DNA of 64,000 bases from an uncultured Spirochaetota bacterium (GTDB taxonomy: Bacteria; Spirochaetota; Spirochaetia; JAFGXN01), in the NCBI GenBank assembly GCA_944390005.1, contig CALXOJ010000007.1:25252-89251 (forward strand), in the 5' to 3' direction. The first letter of the stretch is position 1; each line of letters begins with the position of its first letter. The position numbers were made by a program, and so were the translations under genes. The notes under the pieces were generated by a model. It searched no databases. It was not told where the DNA came from and saw nothing but the letters and a program-made list of their open reading frames with translations. Below, in pieces: positions 1 through 8,636 of the stretch.

Positions 1-313
1 TATGAATTTTTTTACCCGCCTCGCCAAGACGCTCGGTCAGACGGTTTTCAATCGCGGTGTGGCAATCTTCGTCGGAAAAGGCGATCGGAAAGCGTTTTTC
101 TCCCGCTTCGACCATAATTTGCGACAGTTCGCGGCAAAGCTCATCCGCCTCTTGCGGCGACAGAATGCCGACAGCCGCCAGCATTTTGGCGTGCGCCGTT
201 GACGCGGCACAGTCGCTTGCCACCAACTCCAAATCGAGAACAGGGTCGTTTCCGACCGTAAACTCTTCAATTAAAGCATTCAAATTGTAATCTTTTTGCC
301 AAAGTTTCGCCAT
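1..313 (-). CDS. argH: argininosuccinate lyase, N-terminal part (cut by window edge)
   Basis: Only the first 104 codons are present; the rest lies left of the window. The translation begins MAKLWQKDYN and contains the family N-terminus: an LEAS-like segment reading DLELVASDCAASTAHAKML, then EDCHTAIENRLTERLGEAGKKIH, which runs into the lyase active-site region. The family cleaves argininosuccinate to arginine and fumarate in the cytoplasm, the last step of arginine synthesis. The ATG at 313 lies 4 nt after the stop of the DUF2156 gene, so it is the last visible gene of the glgA operon. Identification rests on these N-terminal motifs only, but they are distinctive. Confidence 0.87.
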   Translation of the reverse strand, partial: MAKLWQKDYNLNALIEEFTVGNDPVLDLELVASDCAASTAHAKMLAAVGILSPQEADELCRELSQIMVEAGEKRFPIAFSDEDCHTAIENRLTERLGEAGKKIH

Positions 314-317
314 GGTC

Positions 318-1178
318 TCACCGTCTGAAAATCCGATATTTCTGCGCCATCATATCCGGCAGATACGAGGATTTTGACGCCCGCAGAGGCAGACTCCCCA
401 AATCCTGCTCCATATTAACATACGAAAAACTTTCGGGCAAGCGGGCAGCCGCCGTGCTGAACAAAAACTGATAAATACCTTTGACCGATTTATCGCCTTT
501 AGCAAAGTGAAAGGCAAAGACATCGTCTTGAATCGGCTCACCGACAAGAAATCCGGCAGGTTTTTCGCCGTCAAAAACCGTAAATCCGGAGAGTCCCAGC
601 TCGTCGTAAAGCTCCAACGCTTCGCGGCACGGCTCGTAATCGGTCGACTCCTCTGAATCAAACGACGACTGCCACCGTTCCAAAACGGCAACCGCGCCGT
701 CTTTTGCCTCTGTTTCGCTTAAATCAACCGTTCGGTGATCGGGATAGTATTTCAAAAACTGGTACAAAAGGTTGCGTTTGTTCTGCAGCCGGCGGCCGGG
801 GAAAAACTGCATCTTCTCACGTGCATAAATGTAATCCAAATCTTCCGCCATCGATTCGAATCGAAACGACTCTTCTCCAAAGTACGCCAAAGCCTTCGCT
901 GAAACGGGAAAAATCATGTCAACCTGAGAAAGCTGCGCCGTCAGCGCCTCGCGGTACTCGGGAGACGCCAACTGTTTCTGGCAGCACGGCATAACATAGG
1001 AAAGACCGTCGTAACTGACGCCGCGAATGAAAAGGCAGCCGCCGGATTCCTCAACGGCATAACGGTGCTTGCGTCGAAAAAGGTACAGATTGGAAAAACA
1101 GTACTCCGACAAAAAATCGCCTGAATTTCGAAGTATCGATTCAAGCTTCGCTTTATCGTCCAAAGTCAGCGGTTTCAT
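318..1178 (-). CDS. DUF2156 (LPG-synthase C-terminal-like) protein
   Basis: A 286-residue protein starting MKPLTLDDKAKLESIL with the pattern of DUF2156 proteins: an N-terminal SEYCFSNLYLFRRKH segment and a GNAT-like C-terminal half containing KRNLLYQFLKYYP and GYLVGEP/GFLVGEP-like and FAKGD..GIYQFL segments. DUF2156 is the aminoacyl-transferase fold also found at the C terminus of lysylphosphatidylglycerol synthase; in soluble stand-alone members the substrate is unknown. No transmembrane segment is evident, so it is probably cytoplasmic. It starts one base after the methyltransferase stop and ends 4 nt before argH, so it is co-transcribed with both. Family confidence is good; the reaction is not known. 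Confidence 0.75.
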   Translation of the reverse strand: MKPLTLDDKAKLESILRNSGDFLSEYCFSNLYLFRRKHRYAVEESGGCLFIRGVSYDGLSYVMPCCQKQLASPEYREALTAQLSQVDMIFPVSAKALAYFGEESFRFESMAEDLDYIYAREKMQFFPGRRLQNKRNLLYQFLKYYPDHRTVDLSETEAKDGAVAVLERWQSSFDSEESTDYEPCREALELYDELGLSGFTVFDGEKPAGFLVGEPIQDDVFAFHFAKGDKSVKGIYQFLFSTAAARLPESFSYVNMEQDLGSLPLRASKSSYLPDMMAQKYRIFRR

Positions 1179-1179
1179 T

Positions 1180-1782
1180 TTAAAGCCTCAAAATAACGGT
1201 AAAATCGTTTTGACTGTACCCGTCGTCAAACTCCAACGACCGCGGCCGCGGAGAAAGGCGCCGCAAAAGTTTTTCAACTGCTGCCGGCGTTGTGTAAAAA
1301 TACTCATCTTCACGGTCGCCGGAACGTTCATGCAGCAGGTTGAAAACGACCGACTCCGAAGCAATGTTCATAAAAACCGAAACGGTATCGGTTAAAAACC
1401 GTTCGTTGCAGCCGCTGTTTAAATTAAAGATACCCGAAGCGTAAACGACATCGAAACTCTTTGCGCCGAACGGATTCTCTTCTTCCAAATCAACGGTCAT
1501 AAACACGCCTTTCGGCTGCCGCTGCCGGGCCGCCGCCGTCATTGCCGGTAAAATGTCGATGCCAACGTAATCGCAACGGATTTTGCAGCGCTCCAGTTCG
1601 CCGAAGAGGGAGCCAACGCCGCAGCCAACGTCAAGCAGAGTTTTGCCGTTTAGGTCAACCGCCGCAAAAAGCGCTCCGAACCGTTTTCGGGCAGCGGCTT
1701 CGCTCTCCCAGCCGTGAACGCGGTAATCGGGATTCTCCGGCTTGATTTTATCTTTGTAATACGACTCAATCAGCTCTTTCAC
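1180..1782 (-). CDS. class I SAM-dependent methyltransferase
   Basis: About 200 residues. SAM-binding motif I is LLDVGCGVGSL, followed by an acidic residue at the end of beta-2 (YVGIDILPAM) and motif IV-like SFDVVYASGIFNLN. I chose the GTG at 1782, one base after the glgA stop, because the homologous-looking sequence begins at VKELIESYYKDKI; an in-frame ATG at 1950 would extend 56 residues inside glgA in another frame and looks spurious. No strong Shine-Dalgarno is visible, so translation is probably coupled to glgA. The substrate cannot be predicted. Confidence 0.75.
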   Translation of the reverse strand: MKELIESYYKDKIKPENPDYRVHGWESEAAARKRFGALFAAVDLNGKTLLDVGCGVGSLFGELERCKIRCDYVGIDILPAMTAAARQRQPKGVFMTVDLEEENPFGAKSFDVVYASGIFNLNSGCNERFLTDTVSVFMNIASESVVFNLLHERSGDREDEYFYTTPAAVEKLLRRLSPRPRSLEFDDGYSQNDFTVILRL

Positions 1783-1783
1783 G

Positions 1784-3265
1784 TCAATACAGATTATGAA
1801 AACGTTTGCGTTTCTCAAACGCTGCCGCGTAGAGTTTCTCGTACTCGGCTGCCGATTGATCCCAGCCAAAGCGGCGCGCCATCGCCGTTTTCCGCATTCG
1901 GTCGATGTGATTCGGTCGATCATACCAGGTGGAAACTGCCCAGCCGACAACGTTGTACAATGCGTTTGGGGTTAAATCGTCAAACAGAAAACCGTTTCCG
2001 CCTCCGTCGGCTTCACCGTATTGCCATACCGTATCCGCCAAACCGCCGGTGCGCCGCACAATCGGCAGCGTTCCGTAGCGAAGCGAATACATTTGATTCA
2101 GTCCGCACGGTTCATAGGCGCTCGGCATGAGGAAAAAGTCGGCGGCCGCCTCAATTTTGTGGGCCAAAGCGTTGCTGAAACGGATTTCAGCCCGCAGATT
2201 CGGCAATGCAGCATCCAAACGGCGCAACTCCTCTTCGCACCACGGCTCGCCTGTTCCCAAAATCACAAACTGAACTTTCATATCGCGGCAAATCGGATAG
2301 AGCGAACCGGAACCGGGACCGCACAGCGCTCCGAATCCCTTCTGTTCCGCAAAACGGGAAACCATGCCGATCAGAGGAACGGAAGCGTCAGCCGTCAGAC
2401 CGAGTTCGCGCTGCAGCGCCTCTTTGTTGCGGGCTTTCTCTTTCAGCGTTCGGTCGGAGTAATTGAACGGAATGTATTTATCCGTTTCGGGGTTCCACTC
2501 GTCGTAATCGCAGCCGTTCAGAACGCCGTAAAGGTCTCCGCGTCTCTGTGCAAGCACATCCTGCAGCCCTTCGCCGTAGCCTCCGGTCTGAATCTCACGC
2601 GCATAAGTCGGCGAAACAGTCGTAATTAAATCGCTTTTCAGAATTCCCGCTTTGAGAAAATTCAGGCTATCGTGCCGCTCCAAACCGCTTTCATAAAACT
2701 CTTCCCACGGCAGCTGAAACAGCGTTAAATCGTCTTTGGGGAACCATCCTTGATAACCGAGGTTGTGAATGGTCAAGACGGAAGCTGTTTTTGTGAAATA
2801 GCCGGATTTCTCCCATGTATTGAGGATGACCGCCGCCGGAGCTGTCGGCCAATCGTGAAGATGCATAATATCGGGATACCAGCCAAGTTTTTTGCAAAGC
2901 TGAAACGCTCCGCGGCTGAGAGCAACAAAGCGCGAAGCGTTGTCCGGATAACTGCCGCCGAATTCACCGTAAACGCCGTCACGGCCATAAAGACCTTCAT
3001 GATCCAAAAAGTAAACCGGCACGTCGCTTTCCGGCAGCCGTCCTTCATAAACGCCCGCCCAAACCTGACCGAAACCGAGGGGAATACCCAATGCACCCGG
3101 CAAAAGCGTCAGCCGCGATCGGTCGATGCGATAATAGCGGGGCATGACGATACGAACATCATGTCCGTTTTTTTTTAATTGTTTGGAAAGCGCCGAAACG
3201 ACGTCCGCCAAACCGCCTGTCTTGACAAAAGGAACCGCCTCACTGGCAACCATTAAAATCTGCAT
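1784..3265 (-). CDS. glgA: glycogen (starch) synthase, GT5
   Basis: A 493-residue ADP-glucose-dependent glycogen synthase that elongates alpha-1,4-glucan in the cytoplasm. The N-terminal KTGGLADV glycine loop binds ADP-glucose (MQILMVASEAVPFVKTGGLA), and the C-terminal half carries the EPCGLNQMYSLRYGTLPIVR retaining-glycosyltransferase signature followed by GGLADTV. Length is normal for the family. It heads the leftward operon with the methyltransferase, DUF2156 and argH. No glgB or glgC is visible here, so other glycogen genes must lie elsewhere. Confidence 0.95.
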   Translation of the reverse strand: MQILMVASEAVPFVKTGGLADVVSALSKQLKKNGHDVRIVMPRYYRIDRSRLTLLPGALGIPLGFGQVWAGVYEGRLPESDVPVYFLDHEGLYGRDGVYGEFGGSYPDNASRFVALSRGAFQLCKKLGWYPDIMHLHDWPTAPAAVILNTWEKSGYFTKTASVLTIHNLGYQGWFPKDDLTLFQLPWEEFYESGLERHDSLNFLKAGILKSDLITTVSPTYAREIQTGGYGEGLQDVLAQRRGDLYGVLNGCDYDEWNPETDKYIPFNYSDRTLKEKARNKEALQRELGLTADASVPLIGMVSRFAEQKGFGALCGPGSGSLYPICRDMKVQFVILGTGEPWCEEELRRLDAALPNLRAEIRFSNALAHKIEAAADFFLMPSAYEPCGLNQMYSLRYGTLPIVRRTGGLADTVWQYGEADGGGNGFLFDDLTPNALYNVVGWAVSTWYDRPNHIDRMRKTAMARRFGWDQSAAEYEKLYAAAFEKRKRFHNLY

Positions 3266-3381
3266 AGCTGATTATATCACGCCGCAGGATTTTACGCTAT
3301 CAAAAAATATAAAAAAATACGTCGATTTGATAACCGCATAAAGCTGTTTAACCAATCACTTAAAACAAGGTTAACCTCACA

Positions 3382-3421
3382 AAAAACCGGATAAGAGACA
3401 AAAGTCTGCTTACCCGGTTTT
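3382..3421 (-). terminator. rho-independent terminator of the ABC exporter operon
   Basis: Read on the minus strand, AACCGGGTAAGCAGAC pairs imperfectly with GTCTCTTATCCGGTT around a TTTT loop, followed by a T run. It sits about 90 bp beyond the stop of the second ABC gene. The flanking A and T runs make it potentially bidirectional. Confidence 0.6.
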
Positions 3422-3513
3422 CAATGCTAAACGAAACGATAAAACAGTATTGCTGTCCCTCCGAGGAACATTGCCTTGTTCCTCTCTTTGATCACAACAT
3501 CAATACGTATTCC

Positions 3514-5244
3514 TCATATCTCCCAACTTCCACTCATCATTTGCAGCTGCATCATGTGGGGGTAAATCTTTCCTGTTCGCATCAATTCCTCCGGAGTTCC
3601 CTGTTCGGCGACAATTCCGTCTGAAAGAACCACGATTTTATCCGCGCCGCTTACGGTACGCATACGGTGGGCGATGACAAGTACGGTTTTGTTTTTTATC
3701 AGCCGTGATAAAGCGGTCTGTATGAGCGTTTCATTTTCCACATCGAGGCTTGCCGTGGCTTCATCCAATAAAATGATCGGAGCGTCTTTAAGGAAAGCGC
3801 GGGCAATGGAAATGCGCTGTCTCTCGCCGCCGGAAAGTTCGCAGCCGTTTTCGCCTATCATGCTGTTATAACCGTCCGGGAGCTTTAAAGCGAACTCCTC
3901 GCAGTTTGCAAGCCTTGCCGCTTGGATAACTTCTTCATCGGTGGCATCCTTTTTGCCGATCCGGATGTTTTCCAAAATGGTGTTGTTAAACAATGTTACA
4001 TCCTGGAATACGATGGAATACAGCGACAGTAAGGTTTCCGGATCGATTTGCGAAATATCCATTCCTCCAACCGTAATTTTCCCTTTGCCGATATCCCAAA
4101 AACGCGCGGCAAGGCGGGAGACGGTCGTTTTCCCTCCGCCGGACGGTCCAACCAAAGCCGTGACTTCTCCCTGCTTTGCCGTAAAAGATACGTCTTTTAA
4201 TACAGTTTCCCCAGTATGATAGGAAAATCCCACATGGTCGAAAACAATATCGCAGCCGTCATTTGTTAGTTGCTCATTCCCCGTTTGAACGGGCTGGTCA
4301 AGGATTTCGTTCATGCGGTCAATGTTGGTTTTGGTTGAAATAACCGCCGCCAGATTTTGCAAAGCTCCTTCCAGCGGGGCATAGAGCCTGGACGCCACCA
4401 GCAAAAACAGGAAAAACAATGGGATTTCGATTTCCCCGCGCACAAGCAGCACAGAGCCTACAAGCGCCACCGTAGCGATTCCGAATTTTAGAATTAAAGT
4501 AGAGGAAACAACGAAAAGAGCGGTACCCAGTTCTGTAATGATGTGCCGTTTTTCCACATAATCAATTTTCTGATTCAGCCCTTTTAAATAGGCTTCTTCC
4601 GCGTTATTGGCCTTTAAGTCCTGCAAGCTTTCAATACACTCCTGCACACCGCTTTCCAGGGCAACATTTGCCGCTACGGATTTTCGGTTGAAGTATTCCT
4701 GTATGCGGGCCGAAAAAAATGTAATAGTGAAGGCAACCGGCAAAACCCAAACCGCGGCGAGCGCCATGCGCCAGTCATAGACAAAAAGGCAAACCGCAAT
4801 CAGGGTTGTGGAAATGAGGGAGCCTGCCAAAGCGGGCGCATAATGAGAAAACGCCGTTTCCAGCGTGGCGCAGTCGCCCATGATGGAGTTTGTCAAATCG
4901 GCAAGGTCTTTTTTGCCAAAAAAGGAGAGCGGAATTTTGCGGAGCCGTTCCGCCAGGGAAATACGCCGCACGCCGCTTTCCACATAAGTCGCGAGATATG
5001 TGGCGTTGTATTGAAAATAGGTCGCGATGAAGATCAGCAAAAGGCAAACCAGAACGCCCGCCGCGTAAAAACCGGTTCGGCTTCCGTTGATGCCTCCGTT
5101 CATCATATCCATGACAAACGCATACAAAATTCCTACGGGAATCATAAACGAAAGATCTTGTACGACACAGGCGCCGCAGCCTTTGATTAAATCGACAGCT
5201 CCTTGATGGGACAGCGCAAAGCGCCTTTGCAACGCTTTGATCAT
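3514..5244 (-). CDS. ABC transporter, fused permease/ATPase (second half-transporter)
   Basis: A 576-residue half-transporter: six membrane segments in about the first 310 residues, then an ATPase domain with Walker A GPSGGGKTT, signature LSGGERQR and Walker B IILLDEATASLD, and an H-loop in VLVIAHRM. I chose the ATG at 5244 rather than 5271 because AAAGGAGG lies 9 nt upstream and the start overlaps the stop of the preceding gene (ATGA). It should form a heterodimer with that gene's product in the inner membrane. Such pairs are usually exporters of drugs, peptides or siderophores; YbtP/YbtQ-like metal-siderophore importers share this fold. Substrate unknown. Confidence 0.85.
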   Translation of the reverse strand: MIKALQRRFALSHQGAVDLIKGCGACVVQDLSFMIPVGILYAFVMDMMNGGINGSRTGFYAAGVLVCLLLIFIATYFQYNATYLATYVESGVRRISLAERLRKIPLSFFGKKDLADLTNSIMGDCATLETAFSHYAPALAGSLISTTLIAVCLFVYDWRMALAAVWVLPVAFTITFFSARIQEYFNRKSVAANVALESGVQECIESLQDLKANNAEEAYLKGLNQKIDYVEKRHIITELGTALFVVSSTLILKFGIATVALVGSVLLVRGEIEIPLFFLFLLVASRLYAPLEGALQNLAAVISTKTNIDRMNEILDQPVQTGNEQLTNDGCDIVFDHVGFSYHTGETVLKDVSFTAKQGEVTALVGPSGGGKTTVSRLAARFWDIGKGKITVGGMDISQIDPETLLSLYSIVFQDVTLFNNTILENIRIGKKDATDEEVIQAARLANCEEFALKLPDGYNSMIGENGCELSGGERQRISIARAFLKDAPIILLDEATASLDVENETLIQTALSRLIKNKTVLVIAHRMRTVSGADKIVVLSDGIVAEQGTPEELMRTGKIYPHMMQLQMMSGSWEI

Positions 5245-7016
5245 CTTTTTGCCTCCTTTGCGATTTTCCATTCCACTGATTCGGAATAATTATTCCACAT
5301 GTGAGCAAATACGCCATTTTGATCTATTAACCTACGGTGCGTACCGCTTTCTATGATCTCGCCGTCCTGCAAAACATAAATACAGTCCGTCCTCGTAATA
5401 GACGAAAGTCTGTGCGCAATCATCACGACGGTTTTTCCTTTTGACAGCGCGGACAGCGCCTGCTGTACGCGTACTTCATTGTCCGGGTCGGCAAAGGCGG
5501 TGGCTTCATCCAAAATCAAAATCGGCGCGTTTTTCAGAATCGCTCGCGCAATGGCAATTCTTTGCTGTTCGCCGCCTGACAGGTACACGCCGTTCCCACC
5601 AACCACTGTATCGACGCCGTTCGGCAGCTTTTCAATAATATCCATACACTGCGCGGCTTCCAACGCATGCATGATTTCAGCGCGCGATGCGGCGGGATTG
5701 CCCATGCGTACATTTTCCAAGATAGATGTCTTGAGCAAACGGCTGTTTTGAAAAACGAACGATACCTTGTTCATCAATGTTTCTTTCGGGATGGCTCGCG
5801 TATCGGTATTCCCAATCAAAACGCGCCCTTTTTGCGGATCGAAAAACCTTGCGATGAGATTGGCAAGAGTCGTTTTGCCGCCGCCGGACGGTCCGACAAG
5901 CGCGACGGTTTGTCCCGGTTCGATGATCAGTGACACATCGTTCAGCGCATTCTTCTTTCCGTCGTAGCTGTAGCTGACGTGTTCCAATATAACCCCGTTG
6001 TCTTTCGGTTCATTGGTTGCCGCGCTTTCAGGCAGCGGTTTTTCTTTGAGCACCTCATCTATCCTGTTTATCGCGTCGCCTACAATCATGGCGTCCTCGC
6101 TCATAAACATAATTTTTGTAAGCGTTGTTCCGATCACAGGCGTAATGACAATATAAAAAATCAGATTCAGCAGAAGCTCTGTTGTTACGCCGCCTCTTGA
6201 CAAAAGGATCCCGCCGGCAATTAAAAAAGCGAATACGCCGTTGATCGCCGTTGTATAAAACATCATCGGAAGACGCAGTTCTTTTGTATAAGCGATAACC
6301 CACTTTTCATAGTTATCAATTGCGGCTTTGAAACGCTTGAAAGAGAATATGGTTTGTCCGAACGTTTTTACCACGGGAATACCGCGTACATATTCGACCG
6401 CTTCGTTGGACATAGAGGAAAGCGCGTTTTGATATTCCCGCATTTTCCGCTCCATTCCTGTTCCTGTCATTTTCATCATGATCAGAAATCCAAGCGCGAC
6501 GGGAATCAAGCTCAGGAGTCCCAGACGCCAGTCAAATGCAAGCAGCAAAACAAGCAGTCCAAACGGAGTGGCAATCGCGCCCGCTTTGTCGGGCAGGCGG
6601 TGCGCTAAATAATTTTCCGTCGCCGCGCTGGACGTATTGACAATTCTCCGAAGTTTTCCGCTGCCATACGCTTCCGTTACGCCAAGCGGAAGGGACGTGA
6701 TATGACGCATGAGCGTTTTTCGGATATTGGAGGCGACCCGGAACGCGCTCAAGTGGGAGCACATCAGGGCGGCGATGTATACAACAACGGAAATTACTGC
6801 AAACAATACGGCAAACCAGCCGTAACGTGCGATATGTTCCGCATGTGCAAAATCCGGGGCGGCTGCCAGCACATCGCGGACAATGCGCCATATGTACCAG
6901 AACGGCACAAGAGCGACAAGGGCGCTGATGACCGATAAGATCCACGAGAGATAGGTTAATATCCTGTGCTTGCCGGCATACCCCATCAGCCTGAACAAAT
7001 TCGATTGCTTTTTCAC
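5241..7016 (-). CDS. ABC transporter, fused permease/ATPase (first half-transporter)
   Basis: A 591-residue partner of the downstream gene. The N-terminal membrane domain (about residues 15-320) begins with LMGYAGKHRILTYLSWILS. The ATPase has Walker A GPSGGGKTT, signature LSGGEQQRIAIARA, and Walker B LILDEATAFADPDNE; the ATAFADP variant is common in YbtP/YbtQ/IrtAB-like siderophore-related transporters, which is a hint rather than proof. GTG start with AAGGAGG 7 nt upstream. The upstream region carries two copies of a GTTAGC-type palindrome and the tetR gene, so expression is probably repressed under some condition. Confidence 0.87.
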   Translation of the reverse strand: MKKQSNLFRLMGYAGKHRILTYLSWILSVISALVALVPFWYIWRIVRDVLAAAPDFAHAEHIARYGWFAVLFAVISVVVYIAALMCSHLSAFRVASNIRKTLMRHITSLPLGVTEAYGSGKLRRIVNTSSAATENYLAHRLPDKAGAIATPFGLLVLLLAFDWRLGLLSLIPVALGFLIMMKMTGTGMERKMREYQNALSSMSNEAVEYVRGIPVVKTFGQTIFSFKRFKAAIDNYEKWVIAYTKELRLPMMFYTTAINGVFAFLIAGGILLSRGGVTTELLLNLIFYIVITPVIGTTLTKIMFMSEDAMIVGDAINRIDEVLKEKPLPESAATNEPKDNGVILEHVSYSYDGKKNALNDVSLIIEPGQTVALVGPSGGGKTTLANLIARFFDPQKGRVLIGNTDTRAIPKETLMNKVSFVFQNSRLLKTSILENVRMGNPAASRAEIMHALEAAQCMDIIEKLPNGVDTVVGGNGVYLSGGEQQRIAIARAILKNAPILILDEATAFADPDNEVRVQQALSALSKGKTVVMIAHRLSSITRTDCIYVLQDGEIIESGTHRRLIDQNGVFAHMWNNYSESVEWKIAKEAKR

Positions 7017-7088
7017 GCAAAGACCTCCTTATAAAACCAGTTTTTATCAACTCGGAAACAGATACGCTGATTCCGAATAGCCGCAAGT

Positions 7089-7110
7089 TTAGTTAGCTAT
7101 TGCTAACCAA
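7089..7110. promoter_or_regulatory. operator palindrome, copy 1 (GTTAGC box)
   Basis: GTTAGCTATTGCTAAC at 7092-7107, with outer bases extending the dyad to 22 bp. The same 22 bp occurs in reverse orientation at 7158-7179. It lies 73 bp upstream of the first ABC gene, a normal operator position. The TTAG/CTAA half-sites recall DtxR/IdeR-type iron boxes, but this is a resemblance only. Confidence 0.6.
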
Positions 7111-7152
7111 ATACAATAAATACGTCTCCGGCAGACTTGAGATAAATATCCG

Positions 7153-7184
7153 CTCCATTGGTTAGCAATAGCTAACTAATGGAG
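7153..7184. promoter_or_regulatory. operator palindrome, copy 2 (GTTAGC box)
   Basis: Arms of 14 bp (CTCCATTGGTTAGC and GCTAACTAATGGAG, one mismatch) around AATA. The core is an exact inverted copy of the site at 7089-7110, 69 bp away. There is no T run after it on the minus strand, so it looks like a protein-binding site rather than a terminator for tetR, although it lies just beyond the tetR stop. Confidence 0.6.
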
Positions 7185-7199
7185 AAAAAATTAAATCTC

Positions 7200-7817
7200 C
7201 TATTGCCCCATAATTTTCATCCATCCTGCCGTATAAAACGCCCGCATCTCTTTTAAATAATGCCGAGCTTTTTCAATCGGCATTTCATGAATAATCAATT
7301 CAAAAAATGTATTAAACATGCCGGTGATCAGTACATGCTCCAAATGCTCGTCAATCGGCGGTGCAGGTCTTCCCAAATTTTTCAACACTGTCAAATAATC
7401 ATGCGTTCCTTTAATTTCGATTTCCACCATTTCGTCAATCAGTTTTGAAAAGCGTGTCCCTTCCGAATGGCACAGAATAAGTTGAAAAACTTTTAAATAT
7501 CTGTAGGCATACAAAAACATTTCATCCATACAGGCGCCGGATATATCATTCAAATGTTTCGGCTGTTCCTCCGGCGGAATATTGGAAAAATCTTGCTGCG
7601 CTTTTTGAAAAAGCTTAATGAAATGCTCATACTGTTCACAAACCAACGCTTCAAACAAGGCCTCTTTGCTGGCATAATAGCCGTAGAACGCGCCCGTTGT
7701 AACGCCTGCCTTTTTTACTATATTGCGCAAGGAAGCAGATTTAAAGCCTTTTTCGAGAAATTCCTGCATAGCGGCTGAATGAATTAATTGCAAAGTTGTT
7801 GTCTCTGTTTCGCTCAT
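7200..7817 (-). CDS. TetR/AcrR-family transcriptional regulator
   Basis: A 205-residue protein with the N-terminal TetR helix-turn-helix: IHSAAMQEFLEKGFKSASL followed by RNIVKKAGVTTGAFYGYYASKEALFEAL. The C-terminal ligand domain is divergent, as usual. It is transcribed in the same direction as the ABC pair, whose first gene starts 184 nt downstream, and is the obvious candidate regulator. A perfect palindrome just upstream of its ATG suggests autoregulation. Confidence 0.85.
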   Translation of the reverse strand: MSETETTTLQLIHSAAMQEFLEKGFKSASLRNIVKKAGVTTGAFYGYYASKEALFEALVCEQYEHFIKLFQKAQQDFSNIPPEEQPKHLNDISGACMDEMFLYAYRYLKVFQLILCHSEGTRFSKLIDEMVEIEIKGTHDYLTVLKNLGRPAPPIDEHLEHVLITGMFNTFFELIIHEMPIEKARHYLKEMRAFYTAGWMKIMGQ

Positions 7818-7826
7818 ACATTCCTT

Positions 7827-7845
7827 TATATAACACTGTTATATA
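7827..7845. promoter_or_regulatory. palindrome upstream of tetR, probable autoregulatory operator
   Basis: TATATAACACTGTTATATA is a perfect 9-bp dyad around one base, 9 bp before the tetR ATG. The AT-rich arms also resemble -10 boxes. It differs in sequence from the GTTAGC boxes, so one regulator is unlikely to bind both equally. Confidence 0.5.
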
Positions 7846-8092
7846 TTAATTTCATAGCGAACTTTTGTCAATATCTCTTAGCAAAAAGTTTTTCAAAATC
7901 TTTCTCGGTTCTTTATCAAAATTAAAAACGCAGTGATGTATGAATGAAAAGCAAAATCGCCTTTCATATGAAAAAAGCAAAAGATTGAGGAGTCTCAATA
8001 CCCATTTTCCATTTTAAATAATGATAAACAGGTAGAAAACACCGCGAAAACACTAAGAACGCTTCCTTTGTCTTTGTGAAGTAACGCCAAAC

Positions 8093-8126
8093 AAAAAAAC
8101 GGCATAGACAAAGCTGCGCCGTTTTT
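8093..8126 (-). terminator. terminator downstream of the tRNA
   Basis: On the minus strand AAAAACGGC and GCCGTTTTTTT flank a loop of about 16 nt (with a short inner pairing), beginning 52 nt after the tRNA 3' end. The position and T run fit intrinsic termination. Confidence 0.5.
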
Positions 8127-8177
8127 CCAAAAGCAATCTGATGCTGTTTTATGAATGCATTCCGTTGGGAACACGTT

Positions 8178-8251
8178 TGGGCCCACAAGGACTTGAACCT
8201 GGGACACCTTGATTATGAGTCAAGTGCTCTAACCGACTGAGCTATAGGCCC
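8178..8251 (-). tRNA. tRNA with CAT anticodon (elongator Met or Ile2)
   Basis: A 74-nt cloverleaf: acceptor GGGCCTA/TGGGCCC, D arm GCTC...GAGC, anticodon stem CTTGA/TCAAG with loop CTCATAA, T loop TTCAAGT, discriminator A. CCA is not encoded. The T stem CCAGG/CCTTG has one C-T mismatch. The acceptor resembles common tRNA-Ile genes, which would favour Ile2 (lysidine-modified), but Met cannot be excluded from sequence alone. Confidence 0.9.
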
Positions 8252-8319
8252 TTTTCTTTATTTTAACGCTTCATCACGCTTTTGTCAAGTCCAAACAAAA
8301 GGAGCAAAATTTATCCGTT

Positions 8320-8520
8320 TCAAAAGTAAAAATCGCTCAGAGGAACAGATTCATTTCGGATCTCCGGAGATCGATAAATTTTAAAGTGATCGTAATAGAT
8401 AAACATCATCAGCTGCTCGATTTCTCTCGTTTTTTTATAAAATGCTCTCAGGCAATCAATACTGTTTAATGTCACATTCTCTTCCCCTGATAAAAGATCT
8501 TTCATGCCGCAGTCTGACAT
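8320..8520 (-). CDS. small hypothetical protein (doubtful)
   Basis: A 66-residue frame, MSDCGMKDLLSGEENVTL to SVPLSDFYF, preceded by GGAG 8 nt before the ATG. No recognised domain. It is the only plausible coding frame between the tRNA and the GH20 gene, and its composition is protein-like with charged helices (RAFYKKTREIEQLMMF). It may be a genuine small gene, a remnant, or chance. Confidence 0.3.
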   Translation of the reverse strand: MSDCGMKDLLSGEENVTLNSIDCLRAFYKKTREIEQLMMFIYYDHFKIYRSPEIRNESVPLSDFYF

Positions 8521-8636
8521 CAGCTGTGCTCCGGAATCTCACATTCCTATTAAAAATAACATTTAATTTATATTACGATTTAAAATTTAATATTATACAA
8601 TGATTAATATAATTTTATTTTAAAAGGATTGGATAT

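Noticed and set aside
8178..8251. tRNA as an attachment site for an integrated element
   Set aside because: No integrase and no direct repeat of the tRNA 3' end was found within the window.
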